Shown here: in pieces, positions 32,343-45,327 of the stretch
Position numbering within the stretch: position 1 is the stretch's first letter
Layout: each line of letters starts with the position of its first letter
Assembly: GCA_902805475.1 (NCBI GenBank)
Contig: CADCSX010000007.1
Location: forward strand, 1,612,001 to 1,676,000
Source of the DNA: Entonaema liquescens
Lineage: Eukaryota > Ascomycota > Sordariomycetes > Xylariales > Xylariaceae
DNA: 64,000 nucleotides
Reading direction: 5' to 3'
Notes under the pieces: generated by a model
Database searches by the model: none
Told to the model about the DNA's origin: nothing
Seen by the model: only the letters and a program-made list of their open reading frames with translations
Position numbers and translations under genes: made by a program

Positions 32343-35300
32343 ATGTCGCTAGAAGCAACGAACGGCTTTGCTGCCGCCAACGGCGTGCACGACCTCACTG
32401 TCGAGAGTTTACCTATCTTCGATGTCGAGCCGGTACAACTCAATTCTCCATCGCTGCCGACTTTGTTGCTGCCCAGGTTGCGAATAATGTACTTGTTCTA
32501 GCTTTGTCTAACGGGCGCATTTTGCGCATCGACCTAAACCGACCAGAAGATATAGACGGTGAGCTATACCGTGTCTCTCTTTCAAGGTCTGATTATTAGA
32601 GCGTTATTGACATAAGCTATTTGTAGATATCGACCTTCCCAGGCGAGTTTCCGAAGTAGGCATCATACGGCGTATGTTTCTTGATCCCACCGCCTCCCAT
32701 CTGCTCATATGTACTTCTCTCGGCGAGAACTATTACCTGCATACACAGTCACGCCAACCACGGCCTCTAAGTAGGTTGCGCGGGGTCTCTGTCGAGTCCG
32801 TAGCTTGGAACCCGTCTCTACCCACGGCCACGACGCGGGAAATCCTAATAGGAGCCTCGGATGGAAATATATACGAAACATTTATTGAAACATCAACAGA
32901 GTTCTATAGGAAAGAGGAGAAATACTTAAAAGTGCTACACAAACTTCCCGATGGACCAATTACGGGACTTTGGGTTGATAATATGGGTGGGAAGGTCGAT
33001 ATAAGGAGAGTGGTTATCACTACACAGAGTCGTATACTTCATCTTGTAGGCAAGGTTGGACGGAGTAGTCATGACGGGAGCGGTTCGATCTATACGAGAT
33101 TATTCGACTCCGAGCAGCCTGTTATACATGAAATTTCCCGAGGCTCAACTACTGCCCCTTCGATGCTTGCCATCTCACCAGATCCTCCAAATTCTCAGAT
33201 TTACGAGGATACCGCCCCAGACCGAGCCTTTGCGTGGCTATCTTCACACGGTGTCTATCACGGGAAGCTTCTATCAGCTCCGATAAATAACGAGCTTGGA
33301 AACAAAGTGTTTGCCGAATCGAAACTCTTGTCAAGGTCGCAAGTTGTCTCGACAGAGACGTCGGGACGGAAAAAGACCCCGTCGGACTCTATTGATGCGA
33401 TCGCATTAACTCAATGGCACATTATCGGCCTGATCGGCGGCCGTATCGTAGCAGTAAATCGATTAACAGGGTCCGTTGTGTACGACCAGCTAATTCTGGA
33501 CCAGGGCCAAAAAGCCTTGGGTCTATATATTGACCAGCAGAAAAACACATTCTGGCTATTTACCGCGCAAGAGATCTTTGAGATTGTTGTTAGAGACGAG
33601 GATCGAGACATATGGCGAATTATGCTACAAAGACAACAGTTCGATATGGCCATGCAATATGCTCATAGCCCTGCACAAAAAGATGCAGTTTCAATGGCGT
33701 CTGGCGATTATCTTGTTGAAAGGGGGCTATTCGTCGAGGCCGCTGGTGTTTATGGGAAAAGCAGCAAACCGTTCGAAGATGTTGCGCTTATCTTCATTGA
33801 TCATAATCAAAATGATGCCTTACGAAAGTACCTTATCACAAAACTAACGACATATAAAAAGTCCTCTACAATGCAAAGAATGATGATAGCGACGTGGCTA
33901 GTCGAGATATTCATGGCAAAACTCAATTCTCTAGAGGATTCCATTACTGTTGAAGCTGAGACAACTGAAAATGGGAACGCAAAAGAGTCACAGCGCCAAC
34001 TCAATGCAGTTCGAAGCGAGTTCCAGGACTTCATTAACAAACATAAATCCGATCTCGACCGCAAAACAACGTATGATGTTATTAGCAGTCATGCTCGAGA
34101 AGATGAGCTTCTGTTTTTTGCTCACGCGGTGAACGACTATAATTATGTTCTATCATATTGGGTACAGAGGGAGCGATGGACGGAAACTCTGAACGTGCTC
34201 AAGAAGCAAACAGACCCAGAAGTCTTCTACCGGTATAGTAGTGTATTAATGACACACGTCGGACATGAGTTAGTCGAGATCATGATGCGACATCCTAAAC
34301 TCGAGCCGCGTAAAATTATCCCAGCGCTCCTCGACTACAATCGGGCTTTCAAGGGGACACTTTTACAGAATCAAGCCATCAGATACCTACAATTTGTCAT
34401 TAACCAGCTTCATTCTACAGACGCGGCGGTTCATAACACTCTTGTCTCTATCTACGCATCCCACGGGTCCAAAGATGAGTCGGGACTTTTAGCATACCTC
34501 GAATCACAAGGTGAAGAGCCTCATTTTGATCCTGATTTTGCTCTTCGGCTATGTATCCAGCACAAGCGAACCCTCTCATGCGTGCATATTTACACGAACA
34601 TGGGACAGTACGTCCAAGCCGTGGACCTTGCACTTTCACATAATGAAGTGGAATATGCTTCTATAATAGCAGACAGGCCTATGACCAATCCTGCTCTTCG
34701 AAAGAAGCTGTGGCTTGCGGTAGCTCGCAAGGTCATCTCACAGTCTAACGGCATTAAGACAGCTATTGAATTCCTAAAGCGCTGCGACCTCCTTAAGATT
34801 GAGGACTTAATCCCATTCTTCCCCGACTTCGTTGTAATAGACGACTTCAAGGATGAGATTTGCAATGCGCTCGAGGATTATTCGCGCAATATCGATAGCC
34901 TGAAGAAGGAGATGGATGAGAGCTCTCAGACCGCCGCCAATATCAAGATCGACATTGCCGGACTTGATCATCGTTACGCCATTGTTGAGCCGGGAGAGAA
35001 GTGCTACGTATGTAGCTTACCGCTCCTTAGCAGGCAGTTCTTTGTCTTCCCGTGTCAACATGCCTTCCATTCCGACTGCCTCGGGAGAAAGGTGCTCGAG
35101 CAGGCGGGCGTTAGCAAGAGTAGGCGCATCAAAGAATGCCAGGTGCAGATTAGCAAAGGCCTCGTCAGCGGCACTAGGAAGGATGCCATGGTCGCGGAAC
35201 TAGACGCCTTAGTGGCTTCAGCATGGTAAGTAGACGAATCGCCCCCTTCAACGGAATGGGACGGCGGAACTAATGAGTCGTGTAGTATCCTGTGTAGTGA

Positions 35301-35370
35301 CTATGCTATCAAGCGTATCGACGAGCCGTTCATTACGGCTGACGATGACAAGAGCGAGTGGGCTCTATAA
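32343..35370 (+). CDS. VPS18: Vps18/Pep3, HOPS and CORVET subunit (one frameshift)
   Basis: Core subunit of the class C Vps complexes that tether endosomes and vacuoles for fusion. Exons: 32343-32558, 32627-35225, 35286-35370; 966 aa if repaired. The N-terminal beta-propeller begins FDVEPVQL, and IAADFVAAQVANNVLVLALS follows in another frame. The break is at about 32440-32442 (CTC where CTCC is expected, giving VQLQFSIAADF). Exon 1 (216 nt) is one base short of the phase needed at its donor, which supports a missing base. The long alpha-solenoid clathrin-repeat region follows. A C-terminal RING-H2 finger has CYVCSLPLL (about residue 865), CQHAFHSDC and a last pair CILC (939-942) encoded across intron 2. 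Lengths and domains match the family throughout. Confidence 0.92.
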
Positions 35371-38300
35371 TATAGGGGGTCGTTAAATCGTAGGCCCAAT
35401 AATTCTTGCGATATGTTGCCGGTGGCGGTATTGTATATCAGATAGGATTGTGATTCCTTGTTGTCCCAAAAGACGACCGATAGCATGTTAGAGAAATTGA
35501 TACCCACTTATATAACCTCACTTTTAACTCTTGATGTTTGATTCTGTTGACGTTGTAAATCACGTGAATGTCTATCACTTGAATTGATCTATCAGATGCT
35601 TACGTTCTTAAAAAGAGAGTCACATCGGGACGGGTCTATACATATTCGTATTCAGACACCATATACAATTTAGGAAGTGAGTTGACGTTAAACCCCGCGG
35701 ATTACCGCCTTACAAAGGCACTACGTATTTTAACATATTTTCGCGATTTCCGGGCAAAATCCGCTATTCGGGCGGGTATCCATGATTGACCTTACTTATA
35801 TGGGGGTTCTCCATTAGGAAGTTATGTGTTATGTTGAAAAGACAAAATGTGACATGTCCTCTTTTTGACGCCATTAAGCATAAATATTCTGCCTTGCAAA
35901 CATTTCGACATAACAATGTAAATCCATCCCCATAGTTTAAACAGGTGTCTGCCGCTCGGCGTTTCCTCGTGCAGTTTTTTACGCAGGTTTGAAAGGGTTC
36001 GTTTTTGGAGGAGGTGTGCTGGCGCGAAACAGAAATAGAATAACTAGGTAGTTAGCTAGAGGAAAAAAAAAAAAAAAGGTTATAGATAGGTTATGCAGTG
36101 TAGATCAGTGTGAGAGGCTGGGTTGGCTAGCTGGGATTAGATAACCAGCACTGTTGTGTTCTGCTTAAGCGAGGCGTAGCTCAACGGGCAGGGAACGGAC
36201 GAAGATGAAACTAGAGATAATAAGAGGTGAATAGGCCTGGGTGCGCCGTTTGAAGCTGTTCAGGAACGCATGAATTTAGGTCTGGTTGACAAGGCTTTAA
36301 AGTTAATTATAGACCTGAGATCCGCTGATATTTTGGGGCAGACCAGTCTGTGCGCGTATGGATGAGATGAGATGGAAAGGCAACCCAAGCCGGTGAATGA
36401 GAATTTAAGCTAGCTACGTCTTATGTAAAAGAGAAATTGTGTTTCTTAGATCTGAAACGACTCGATTCTACAGCGAGGCTAGTATGTTACCATCAAAGAC
36501 CACATGGAATAAGTCTTGGCGAAGAAGTCGTAGTGACGTTGGTGAATATACTTACACTAACTAACTATGCATCTTATGAGTGAATCGTCATCGTAGCCCT
36601 GTACGTACGTAACCCAAAGGGGCTGGGTTATGGGCTAGGTAGAAGAGCTGACATGTCCAGCCTCCTCCTCTTAAGTAGAGCCAGATAGTAAGAAGATGAA
36701 AAAGAAAAATTAAAAAAAGGGCCCAGAAGTAAGTAGTACAGTTTACGTGGAAGGACATCAATCACCGAGCCAAGGTTTGCGTCTTCTGTCCAATGTGGTG
36801 ATAGAGGTATCGTATCGGGTTGTTCAGCTGCAGGATGGCTTGCTGTTGGCCCAATCGAGTGTCGTGAGGATTCCAGTTGGATTGGAGGGCGAGGGAGGGC
36901 AACTTGGAGCGACGTTTCAGATTTCCAAGTAGATCCCCCCTCTTGCACCGTCTGACTTTGTGATTGGTGCTTCGGCTTCTAGTCGAATGACCCCCGGCGT
37001 GTGAAATGATAGCTGCACATCCTAAGGCGGTGGTAGTAAGAGAGACAGACATATGGGTTCACGAGCCACAAGACGGCATGGCGGCAAGTCAGACTGGGAT
37101 GTAGCATGTTGTCTTCTATTAAAAGGCGTTTTGGGATGCTTTGGGGACACAGGAAACATACCACTTTGTGGAGAATTACGGATAAAGTTAGCCTATTCAG
37201 TTGTGTATTCTTCAGCATTGAACGGTTCTCTTGACGTATTTATCTAGGATATCCCAAGGTATTAGCTGATTGTTGAGATATCAATGCTAAACTCGACAAA
37301 ATTAACTCACGATGGTCTCGTAAAGAAAGCTAGTCCAAACCAGCCTGATGCCAGTCTGCCTCGTGATGGGAATTCTGCCTGCATTGACTTCAATGTTGCT
37401 CATTAAGTAAAACTATGTCAAGGATCGAGTTCGAAGTAGCAGTGCCAATGCCACGTTTCCTGGAAACACTTACATATACCTGCATACCTATATAGTCACA
37501 TTGTATGGTCCAACGGTGGGATGTAGAAGTGTATAGATAACGCCTCAATTGTGACATATCGGGGGTTTCAGTGGTTCAAGATATGTGGTTTGCGGCTGTC
37601 TGTTGCATCTATAGAGAGGCTCGGGTTTAAAGTGTGGCCCCTTCATCTACTTGACGCCTCCTCTTCCATGCGACGTCAGGGAAGATATGCTACATCTCCT
37701 TCCGAGAAAGGGAAGACTCTGGAGTTTCTGTCCCAGTTTCTGTCCCGCTTTGATCATCCATGTAGTCACGGACCAGCTAGTCCTGAACTACCTATCTGTT
37801 TGAGTTGACCACTTTGAGCTCTAGCTATAATGGTGAATAGTAAGTATTCTTATCCCACGAGGAAAGCTTTCTCTTTCTCCGGAGGATATGTTACACTTCC
37901 AACTGCAATATCGGACTTGGGTGCTTGTAGCATGTTTCGCGTGATTGTGTGCCGAGGGTCCAGGGACAACCCACGTTTGCTTCTATACATAGGAGACCAG
38001 GCCAATGCCAACATAGACTGAACATGAACCAACATAATCATGGTTCTAGGTAGCATGGCTCAAGCAGTTATGGAATTTGATAAACGTAATGTGGGGAGAA
38101 CCCATTGAGAAAAGCCGAATACTAAAGAACTAAAAGAAGGCACAGAACCCGTAGGACCCGTGGCTAGGTGCTAGGTGCTAGGTACAACCGAGCATCGGAT
38201 CCAAAGTCTTGTTCGCCTAGACGAAATCCGATACGATAGCTTGATATAGTAGTTATGGGTAAGATGTCGTCATTCTCGTCGACTTCGTAAGCACCGCGGC

Positions 38301-39970
38301 ACTACCGCGCCTCTCCTAACAATGTTCAGTGCCCAAGCCCAGTATACTTCGCACAGGACACATATTTTTAATTTTTTAAAATTTTTTTTTGTAAACTGCC
38401 AAATCGGTTGTCGACGCTTCAACGGATAGTCCCTAGCTGTTAAATTCTCCATAGCTTTTGCTCTCCTCCAATCATGCGTCTGAAATACCCCTGTCCCGAG
38501 AAAAAAAAAGAACTCTGAGAATGGGACAAGTGGAAGCGCCTGATGAAGCAACTCAATCAATTCGTCCGATTTAATCAGGAAAAAGATTATATGAATATAA
38601 ATTATGAGATTGATATTGTGGAGGACAGAAGAGGGAAGCAGTCGTAACTCTGTTGCGCTTTTGCAAGTTCGCATGTATTTATCGGATATTTTACCTGACT
38701 AACTATATAATATTATGGTTAATCATTGTAGGACAACAAATAACGGATTTCCAACGTCCATCGAGGATGACAAGAAATACGCGGAGAATAAAGAATATAA
38801 TAAAGATTTGTTGGAGAGTAAAAAGAAGAGGGCTTTGAAGGTCGATGTGCAGGGCGATCCCGTCGTTTCAAAGCCCACATGCGTCCTTAGAGCGAAGATG
38901 GGTGCTCGGGTTAGACATTTTAGACATTTTTAGGCACTACAAGTACTAAATAGGTCTCTCCCACCGTGGAAATTCTATTCAATATACCCAGTTAGATACA
39001 TGCGGGGTACGGCACAGTACAATCAGGGTACGTAGAAGAGATATAGGTACTCGTAACCCAAACTGGGCATAGAGGGCATGGCCCCCACTAAAATCCATAG
39101 TACCTTCCACCCATTCCCTGCTACACCTCAACCTTCGCACACCCATCCATTCGTCTTCTTTGAACCTCCTGAGAATCACAGTCTCCAACCTTCCTCCTCT
39201 TCCCTTTTTTATGCCCTTCTCCAGGCTCAAGTCTCCTTCATATCCCCCGCCTCTAGATCATACGTAGATCTTTAATGGAGCCTGTATATTGATCCTGATC
39301 CGTTTGGTCACTTGTTTCCGTCCCGACAAGCCCTTCATTTTTTCTTCCCTCCCACCAATTCTTCTTCAACAGGGTTTTCGCCAGGAAGGAGAGTGAAAAA
39401 AGAAAAGAAAAGAAAAGAAAAATACAGGGAAGGTTAATCACAAATTTGTCCTCCGTCAGAATCGTTATTTCACTCCTAATTCGAATTGGACATTGTCCTC
39501 GGAAGACTACGACACTCCTTGTATTTTTCTGCCTTCAGACCCTATTATTTCAACTGTTTTATCCAGTCGACATAGCTTCGACCTAGCCCGGTCGCTTGCT
39601 CTCCTTGTAATAACCCCCAGGTACCGGAAAGCAAAAAGAGAAACTTGTGGGATTACTACCTTCGATATTTTTCTCATTCCTTTGGCCTACATTTCTCCTA
39701 CGGCGTCGTGTGCGACACTCTAATCTACTGAGCACGCCTGGCGATCACTGGTGTGGTTGATTAAAACAATCGTCGCTGTAGTTGTCAAATTACTATAGGA
39801 CGAGGACCAGAAGAAAAAAAAAGTTGCCCACCAGCCTGACACTGCGTCGTTACGAACTTGTTCGACCTCGTTACATATTTATCACACGAAGCAAATTTGC
39901 CCTTAACTATCATCCGTGGAGAGCCATTACTATTGCTTCTCCTGATGAGGGTCGGATGAAATAATCGATA
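35371..39970. other. 4.6 kb gene-free stretch
   Basis: Longest stretch without a convincing gene. It contains an A15 run (about 36063-36077), a T-rich/A-rich tract near 38370-38395, a GCTAGGTGCTAGGTGCTAGGTA motif (about 38164-38185), and AAAAG repeats near 39405-39420. ORFs up to 134 codons occur on both strands but overlap each other and lack family motifs. The right end must hold the PUF gene promoter and 5' UTR, which may be long. An orphan non-coding RNA cannot be excluded. Confidence 0.5.
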
Positions 39971-42900
39971 ATGTCAACTGCTAGATCTGAACATTTGACT
40001 ATTGGCTACCCCCCAAAGACTGCCAACGGTCGCTCTACATCACCAACCACCAACATAAATTCGGTCGACCCATCGAGTTCATCTACCGTTAGATCTCCAT
40101 TCGGTATGTCTGGCGTCTTGAACCCATCCGGCAAGATGGCAGGTACCACGCGTTCCGGGGCTGGTTCTCCTTCGCACGAGGCTGCCGGTTCAAGTAGACT
40201 CTTCTCCAAGAGGTAAGTTATATGATTGCCTTGGACCCACCACTTTGTCCTCGACCAATTTTAATCGTGATGCGTCTAACTGTTTAAATTTAGAGCGAGA
40301 GAAATCCAAGCTCAAGAGGGTGTTGCTGGTCTGTCCAATAACCCCTGGGGAGGCCCGCCGACGAGTGGTAACTCGACGCCGCTACGAGAGAATATTCCCG
40401 AGTCGCCAACCGACGGGTTTCCAGACTTTGCCCAACTACCCACGTCCGATGGTTTACCCTCGACGCGCCGTGCGCGAGCAGGTACCGTCCCGTCTCGATT
40501 TCCTGCTGGTGGAATAGGAAATGGTCTTCTCAACATCCCTTCGATCTCTTCTCAATCTACTCGACCTACGCCATCTCAAAGTCCATTCAAGTCCCCATCG
40601 CCCAACTTGAACGATACTCCTGACTCCGGTCGATCTTCGAATCTCTTATCAAGACTTCGGGCTGGTTCTATGCCACAGCGCAGCCCCTTTACCTCCCACG
40701 GCCCGGGTAGTAGCTCGCCATTTGGCCCGTCAGTTTTCAGTACATGGAACCCGAGTGGTGGGCGTGAGAGGGGGAACACCCTCGCGAGCATAGCAAGCAT
40801 TGGATCTAATGGGCCAAGTTCGCCAGCTCAGTCTGCGTTTTCTAAGGAAGGGCCTGGAGACAATGACGTTCATATGAGAACTCTTGACTATCTAGGTCTT
40901 GCCGAGACTCCGCAGCCAGCTCGTGCTCAATTGGCTACACCCTATCTGCCTGGTCTTGCTGATTTCACCAAGCAAGCCAACCGATTCCGTTCTTACTCGG
41001 TCAACAATAAGGATAAATATGCGGACGAGGAAGATGATGGCTACGATGATGACAGCTTGGCACTTGAAAGCCAATACGCGGCGCACCTCCAAGATCAATT
41101 AGCTGCCACGAATGCTGCTATTCACAGTCACAATCTGGCAGTTCAGGGTCTCCAAGCTTTCGCGTCCCAGGCCTCGGTCACTCGACCTCGTGCTCGAACA
41201 GCTGGTGTTTTGGAGCTACAAGGAGCAGGATCGAGATTGATGCGAAACTATTATCCTACTCCCTCTCGCCTTGACAGCTCTATTACGGCCGCCGAGATCA
41301 GGTTGCCAGAAGAAAAGGAGTACGACGATTTACCCACAGCCGTAGCAGCCATGAACCTGGGGAGGTCGAATAGCCGGAACAATGGCCTTCTAACGGCAGA
41401 GGAGGCTGGCCTTGAGGGTCCTACAAGCGCACTCTGGCTTGGTAGTATCCCAACTTCGACAACCACGTCAACCTTGACTGAAATGTTTAAATCGTATGGC
41501 CCAATTTTGTCCGCAAGAGTTTTGACGCATAAGAATTGCGGCTTCGTAAACTTCGAGAGGGTTGATAGTGCTATTTCGGCGAAAGCTAGCATGAACGGAA
41601 AAGAAATCTTCCCCGGTGCTGGTCCGATTCGAATCAATTTTGCTAAACCACCTTCCGCGTCGAACACTCCTGGCCATGATGGAGTATTCCCAAGTCCTAG
41701 CCCCGATCCCTTTGCGAAGAGCCAAGACGGAACTGCTTCTGGTGCCGTTGCTGCTACGACTGACAATGCGGCGAACGCCTCAAACACGGCGAATGCAGCA
41801 CCGGTAATCCCACCTTTGCACGAAATGACAGGAGATATCCTCCAGATCGTCAAATCCTTTGGCGCCACAGACGAAGACACGTATCGTATTTCCCATAACC
41901 TCCAGCAAGCTATCCAGTTCAATGCATTCGTCGACGAGATCCCCGATCCGAGAACCCACGCATACGAGGGTTCATGATGCGCCGAAGCTAAGGGACATTC
42001 GAAAGCGTATTGATAACCAAAGTTTGTCTCAGGGAGACGTAGAACTTATTGCCACCGAGATGCTTCCTGAGATCGCAGAGCTGTCCTCGGATTACCTGGG
42101 CAATACCGTCGTTCAAAAGTTATTCGAGCACTGCTCAGACGGCATCCGAGATCTTATGTTAGCTAAGATCGCTCCGCATATGGCTGAAATTGGCGTTCAT
42201 AAGAACGGAACCTGGGCAGCGCAGAAGATAATTGATGTTTGCAAGACACCCCACCAGATGACTCTGATCGTTCAGCACTTGCGGGCGTACACCATTCCAT
42301 TGTTCCTCGATCAATATGGCAACTACGTCTTGCAAGGATGCCTCAAGTTTGGCGCTCCATTCAATGATTTTATCTTTGAGACCATGCTCAGCAAGATGTG
42401 GGATATTGCTCAAGGCCGATATGGTGCACGAGCCATGCGGGCGTGTCTTGAGAGTCATCATGCTACTAAGGACCAGCAGAGGATGCTTGCAGCAGCTATT
42501 GCTCTCCACAGTGTACAGTTGGCAACCAACGCAAACGGTGCCCTTCTATTGACCTGGTTCTTGGACACTTGTACATTCCCTCAGCGACGTAGTGTTTTAG
42601 CCCCCCAGCTTGTTCCCTATCTTGTACATCTCTGTACACACAAGGTTGCGTATCTTACCGTTTTGAAGGTCATTAACCAGAAGGCGGAACCAGATGCAAG
42701 AGATGTCATCCTAAAAGCTTTGTTCTTTACGCCTAAGGATCAGACTCTGGAGGCTATTCTAAGCGACCACTCATGCGGTGCTACTTTGATCTTCAAAGTA
42801 CTTACTACGCCGTTCTTCGACGAGAGTATAAGGGGTCAAGTGGTGGAGAACGTGAAAAGTGTCCTCGTTCGCATCAAGGCACAGCCTAACCAGGGTTATA

Positions 42901-43583
42901 AGCGCTTGATGGATGAAGTTGGTCTATCTACTCGCAGTGGTGGCGGAGGAGGCGGATCCCGTGACCACTCTGTGGGCAACAACCCGTCGACCGAACGGCA
43001 ACGGCCCGCATCCCGCCAGGCTCAGGCTAATAACGCTGCCGTGCAGCAGAATTCCCAGTACGGCAACCAGTATCTGAACCCGCTCAACCCTACCAGTAAC
43101 GCCTCAAATTTTGATATGGGAGGTTTCCCGGTATCTAGGAGTGAGAGCGTGGAGCCTGGGATGTCTGCATTCCCGTCATACGGACCCCAGGGCCCTATGT
43201 ATAACGCAACCGGCGGATCGATGGCACCCCCGGTAAATATGCAGCAGTTGCAGTACCAGCAGAATATGCTCCCGCGCGGAACACCGCCAATGAACAACTA
43301 CTTCCCGCCTATGCAAGCAGGCTTTGGAGGGTACAATAACGCAAACCCTTCAATGGATCAGTACCGTGGACAGAACGCAGCCAACGGTAGCCCCATCCAA
43401 CCACCTGGGGCTCCTGCTGGGTTCGCTCCCCCTGGTTTCGGAATGGGAATGGGTATGGGAGGTTACGGCTACGGGAATGCTATGCCCTATATGCAAGAAC
43501 AGCCAGTCAACGCCAGGCGCGGACGCGTAGGTCAACCCCTCAACGGAAGAGGTCACCTCGACCGTAATTTCCGACGATGCTGA
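39971..43583 (+). CDS. RRM + Pumilio-repeat RNA-binding protein (Jsn1/Puf2-like, one frameshift)
   Basis: Post-transcriptional regulator that binds mRNA 3' UTRs, of the RRM-plus-PUF type like yeast Jsn1/Puf1 and Puf2. Exons 39971-40212 and 40294-43583; about 1176 aa if repaired. The first 380 residues are Ser/Pro/Thr-rich and disordered. The RRM at about residues 461-535 contains LWLGSIP (RNP2-like) and NCGFVNFERV (RNP1). The PUF array (about 640-950) has repeats such as DYLGNTVVQKLFEHCSD, NGTWAAQKIIDVC, QYGNYVLQGCLKFG and RYGARAMRACLE. The C-terminal tail is Gly/Asn/Gln/Met-rich (GMGMGMGGYGYG). The frame shifts at about 41955-41957 (CCC), between ...VDEIPDPR and ...THTRVHDAPKLRDIRKR. Here one base too many (or two too few) explains it, opposite in sign to the other breaks. 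Confidence 0.9.
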
Positions 43584-45267
43584 CAGATGACTTCAGAGGT
43601 GATCTCCGAGGTCATCTTGACTGAATCACACGAGATTGGATGACTCATATACGTGCTCGTGCGTTTACTATTCCGAATTGCATGATTGTACAGATAAGGG
43701 TGTTGGTGGTCTCGGCATTTTTTGATTTATATTCTGAAGTTTGTGGCAAAGCAGTTGTGGGCAATCCACCGAGACTCAGCTAGCAGCATGGCCTAGTACG
43801 CTGTGGAGGGCTGGAAACCACACTGGCAGTACTTGGATCTCTATACGGTTACCTTCATTGAACTCTGCCCCTTGAGCAATTATTAGACGGGCTTCACCTC
43901 GCGGCCATGTTTTCGAATTGCAGTGAGTGTTGGGTGGACGAAGGGGTATTCCGCGACGTTTTATCATGTGTACAAAGTCAGTTGCTCCGCGCGGGCCAGC
44001 TAAAGTTCAACCGGATTTATTGAACTTTGACGCGATTCTATCATCAGCAGGGCGATATAGAGAAAAGCAACCAGGGTTGATGAAGCAGATGTGGTACGAA
44101 ACAAGAGATGTGTGCGGAGAATTTGGATCCCTGTTCCAAAGGCTTTCTCCTGTTGCAATGGAATACTTGCTCGCAATTGGCTTTTGCTTCGGCTTCTGTG
44201 ACGACCCCATCCTAAGCAAGGGAGAGATACCAACTCCTGAGTGGCCAGAGGGATTAGCATCGCTAAGCCGAATAGATGGATAGGAAAAAAATATTCTTAA
44301 GAGACGAATGATTTTATTTTTCAATTCATGTTGCCCGTTCCGGGTTGGTTTTTTTTCTCTTCGTGACACCAGAGTCGTGAATGGCGGTGAGAGATGCTCT
44401 CTCCTCAACCCCAACTGGATGGTGGTTTGTCACTGCTCCGACTATGTGATTAGGCATACAGAACGACGATCCTAGCATAATTTGTTTTCGTATAACCACT
44501 CTTTGGTATCGTCTTTGTGGGCACCGACGGCAACGATACTAAACGGACCCTCAATACGACCGCCTTTTCCTCTAATGTGTTCTTTTTTTACTTTTCTCTT
44601 TCGATGCCTTACGTAGTTTATAATTATATTCCGCGCGTGTACCTAGGCCATGAGTAGTATCCACCACGAGGTTTTAGCAAAGGGGGTTCCTTGCGCTATA
44701 AACTCGAAACTGCCGAGACTTATGGCATCATCGCCGGCACTTTGGCTCGGGCTTACTAGCTAGCTAGTTTGTTATATGTAGGTAATTGACGCAACTTGCA
44801 TGCTTAATTATTTACTTGCGTCCTCTTATCGTAGAGTTCTCTTGTAGTGTTCGTTTGTGGATGGCTATTAGGATGAGAGGAGTGGTAAAAGAGGATGGAA
44901 TTAGGAGGCACGTGATGTCTGATGCCATCTTCCTTCGTATACTTCCCCTCCCCCCCAGGGACGAAAGTTGGGTCATCTGGTTTAACGATCGCTGCCTACC
45001 TACGTAGACTCTATACTGCGAGGTTCCCGTACATACATATGTACATATTTCCTGCTACCGTTGCTCTCCATGACTCGTGTAGGGGGGTGACCCAAAGGTC
45101 AGAGTTAAGGGGGCGCCATACGTATCACTCATGTCGTAGATAAATCGACGAAGGAATACTTGGTGTGTAGGTTGTCTCGATCCTTTTTAGTCTGTCTTCC
45201 GCTCTACGTACATAGCATACTATCTGTACACAATTATTAAACTACCTATACTACCTGTCTATCTACT

Positions 45268-45288
45268 CGTTCGTTCGTTCGTTCGTTC
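45268..45288. repeat. CGTT microsatellite
   Basis: Five copies of CGTT plus one base, directly preceding a GATA run. Confidence 0.9.
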
Positions 45289-45303
45289 TGAATGTCTACC
45301 TAA

Positions 45304-45327
45304 GATAGATAGATAGATAGATAGATA
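45304..45327. repeat. GATA microsatellite
   Basis: Six copies of GATA. Confidence 0.9.

Noticed and set aside
36170..36230. tRNA-like sequence (GGCGTAGCTCAACGGGC)
   Set aside because: Resembles a D-arm but no anticodon or T-arm with GGTTCRA follows, and no cloverleaf forms.
38270..38674. 134-codon minus-strand ORF in the gene-free stretch
   Set aside because: No motif recognised, crosses A/T homopolymers, and no supporting exon nearby.
43927..44283. 118-codon plus-strand ORF downstream of the PUF gene (in-frame ATG near 43966)
   Set aside because: No recognised domain, no splice partners, and an opposing 135-codon ORF overlaps it. Probably 3' UTR or chance.
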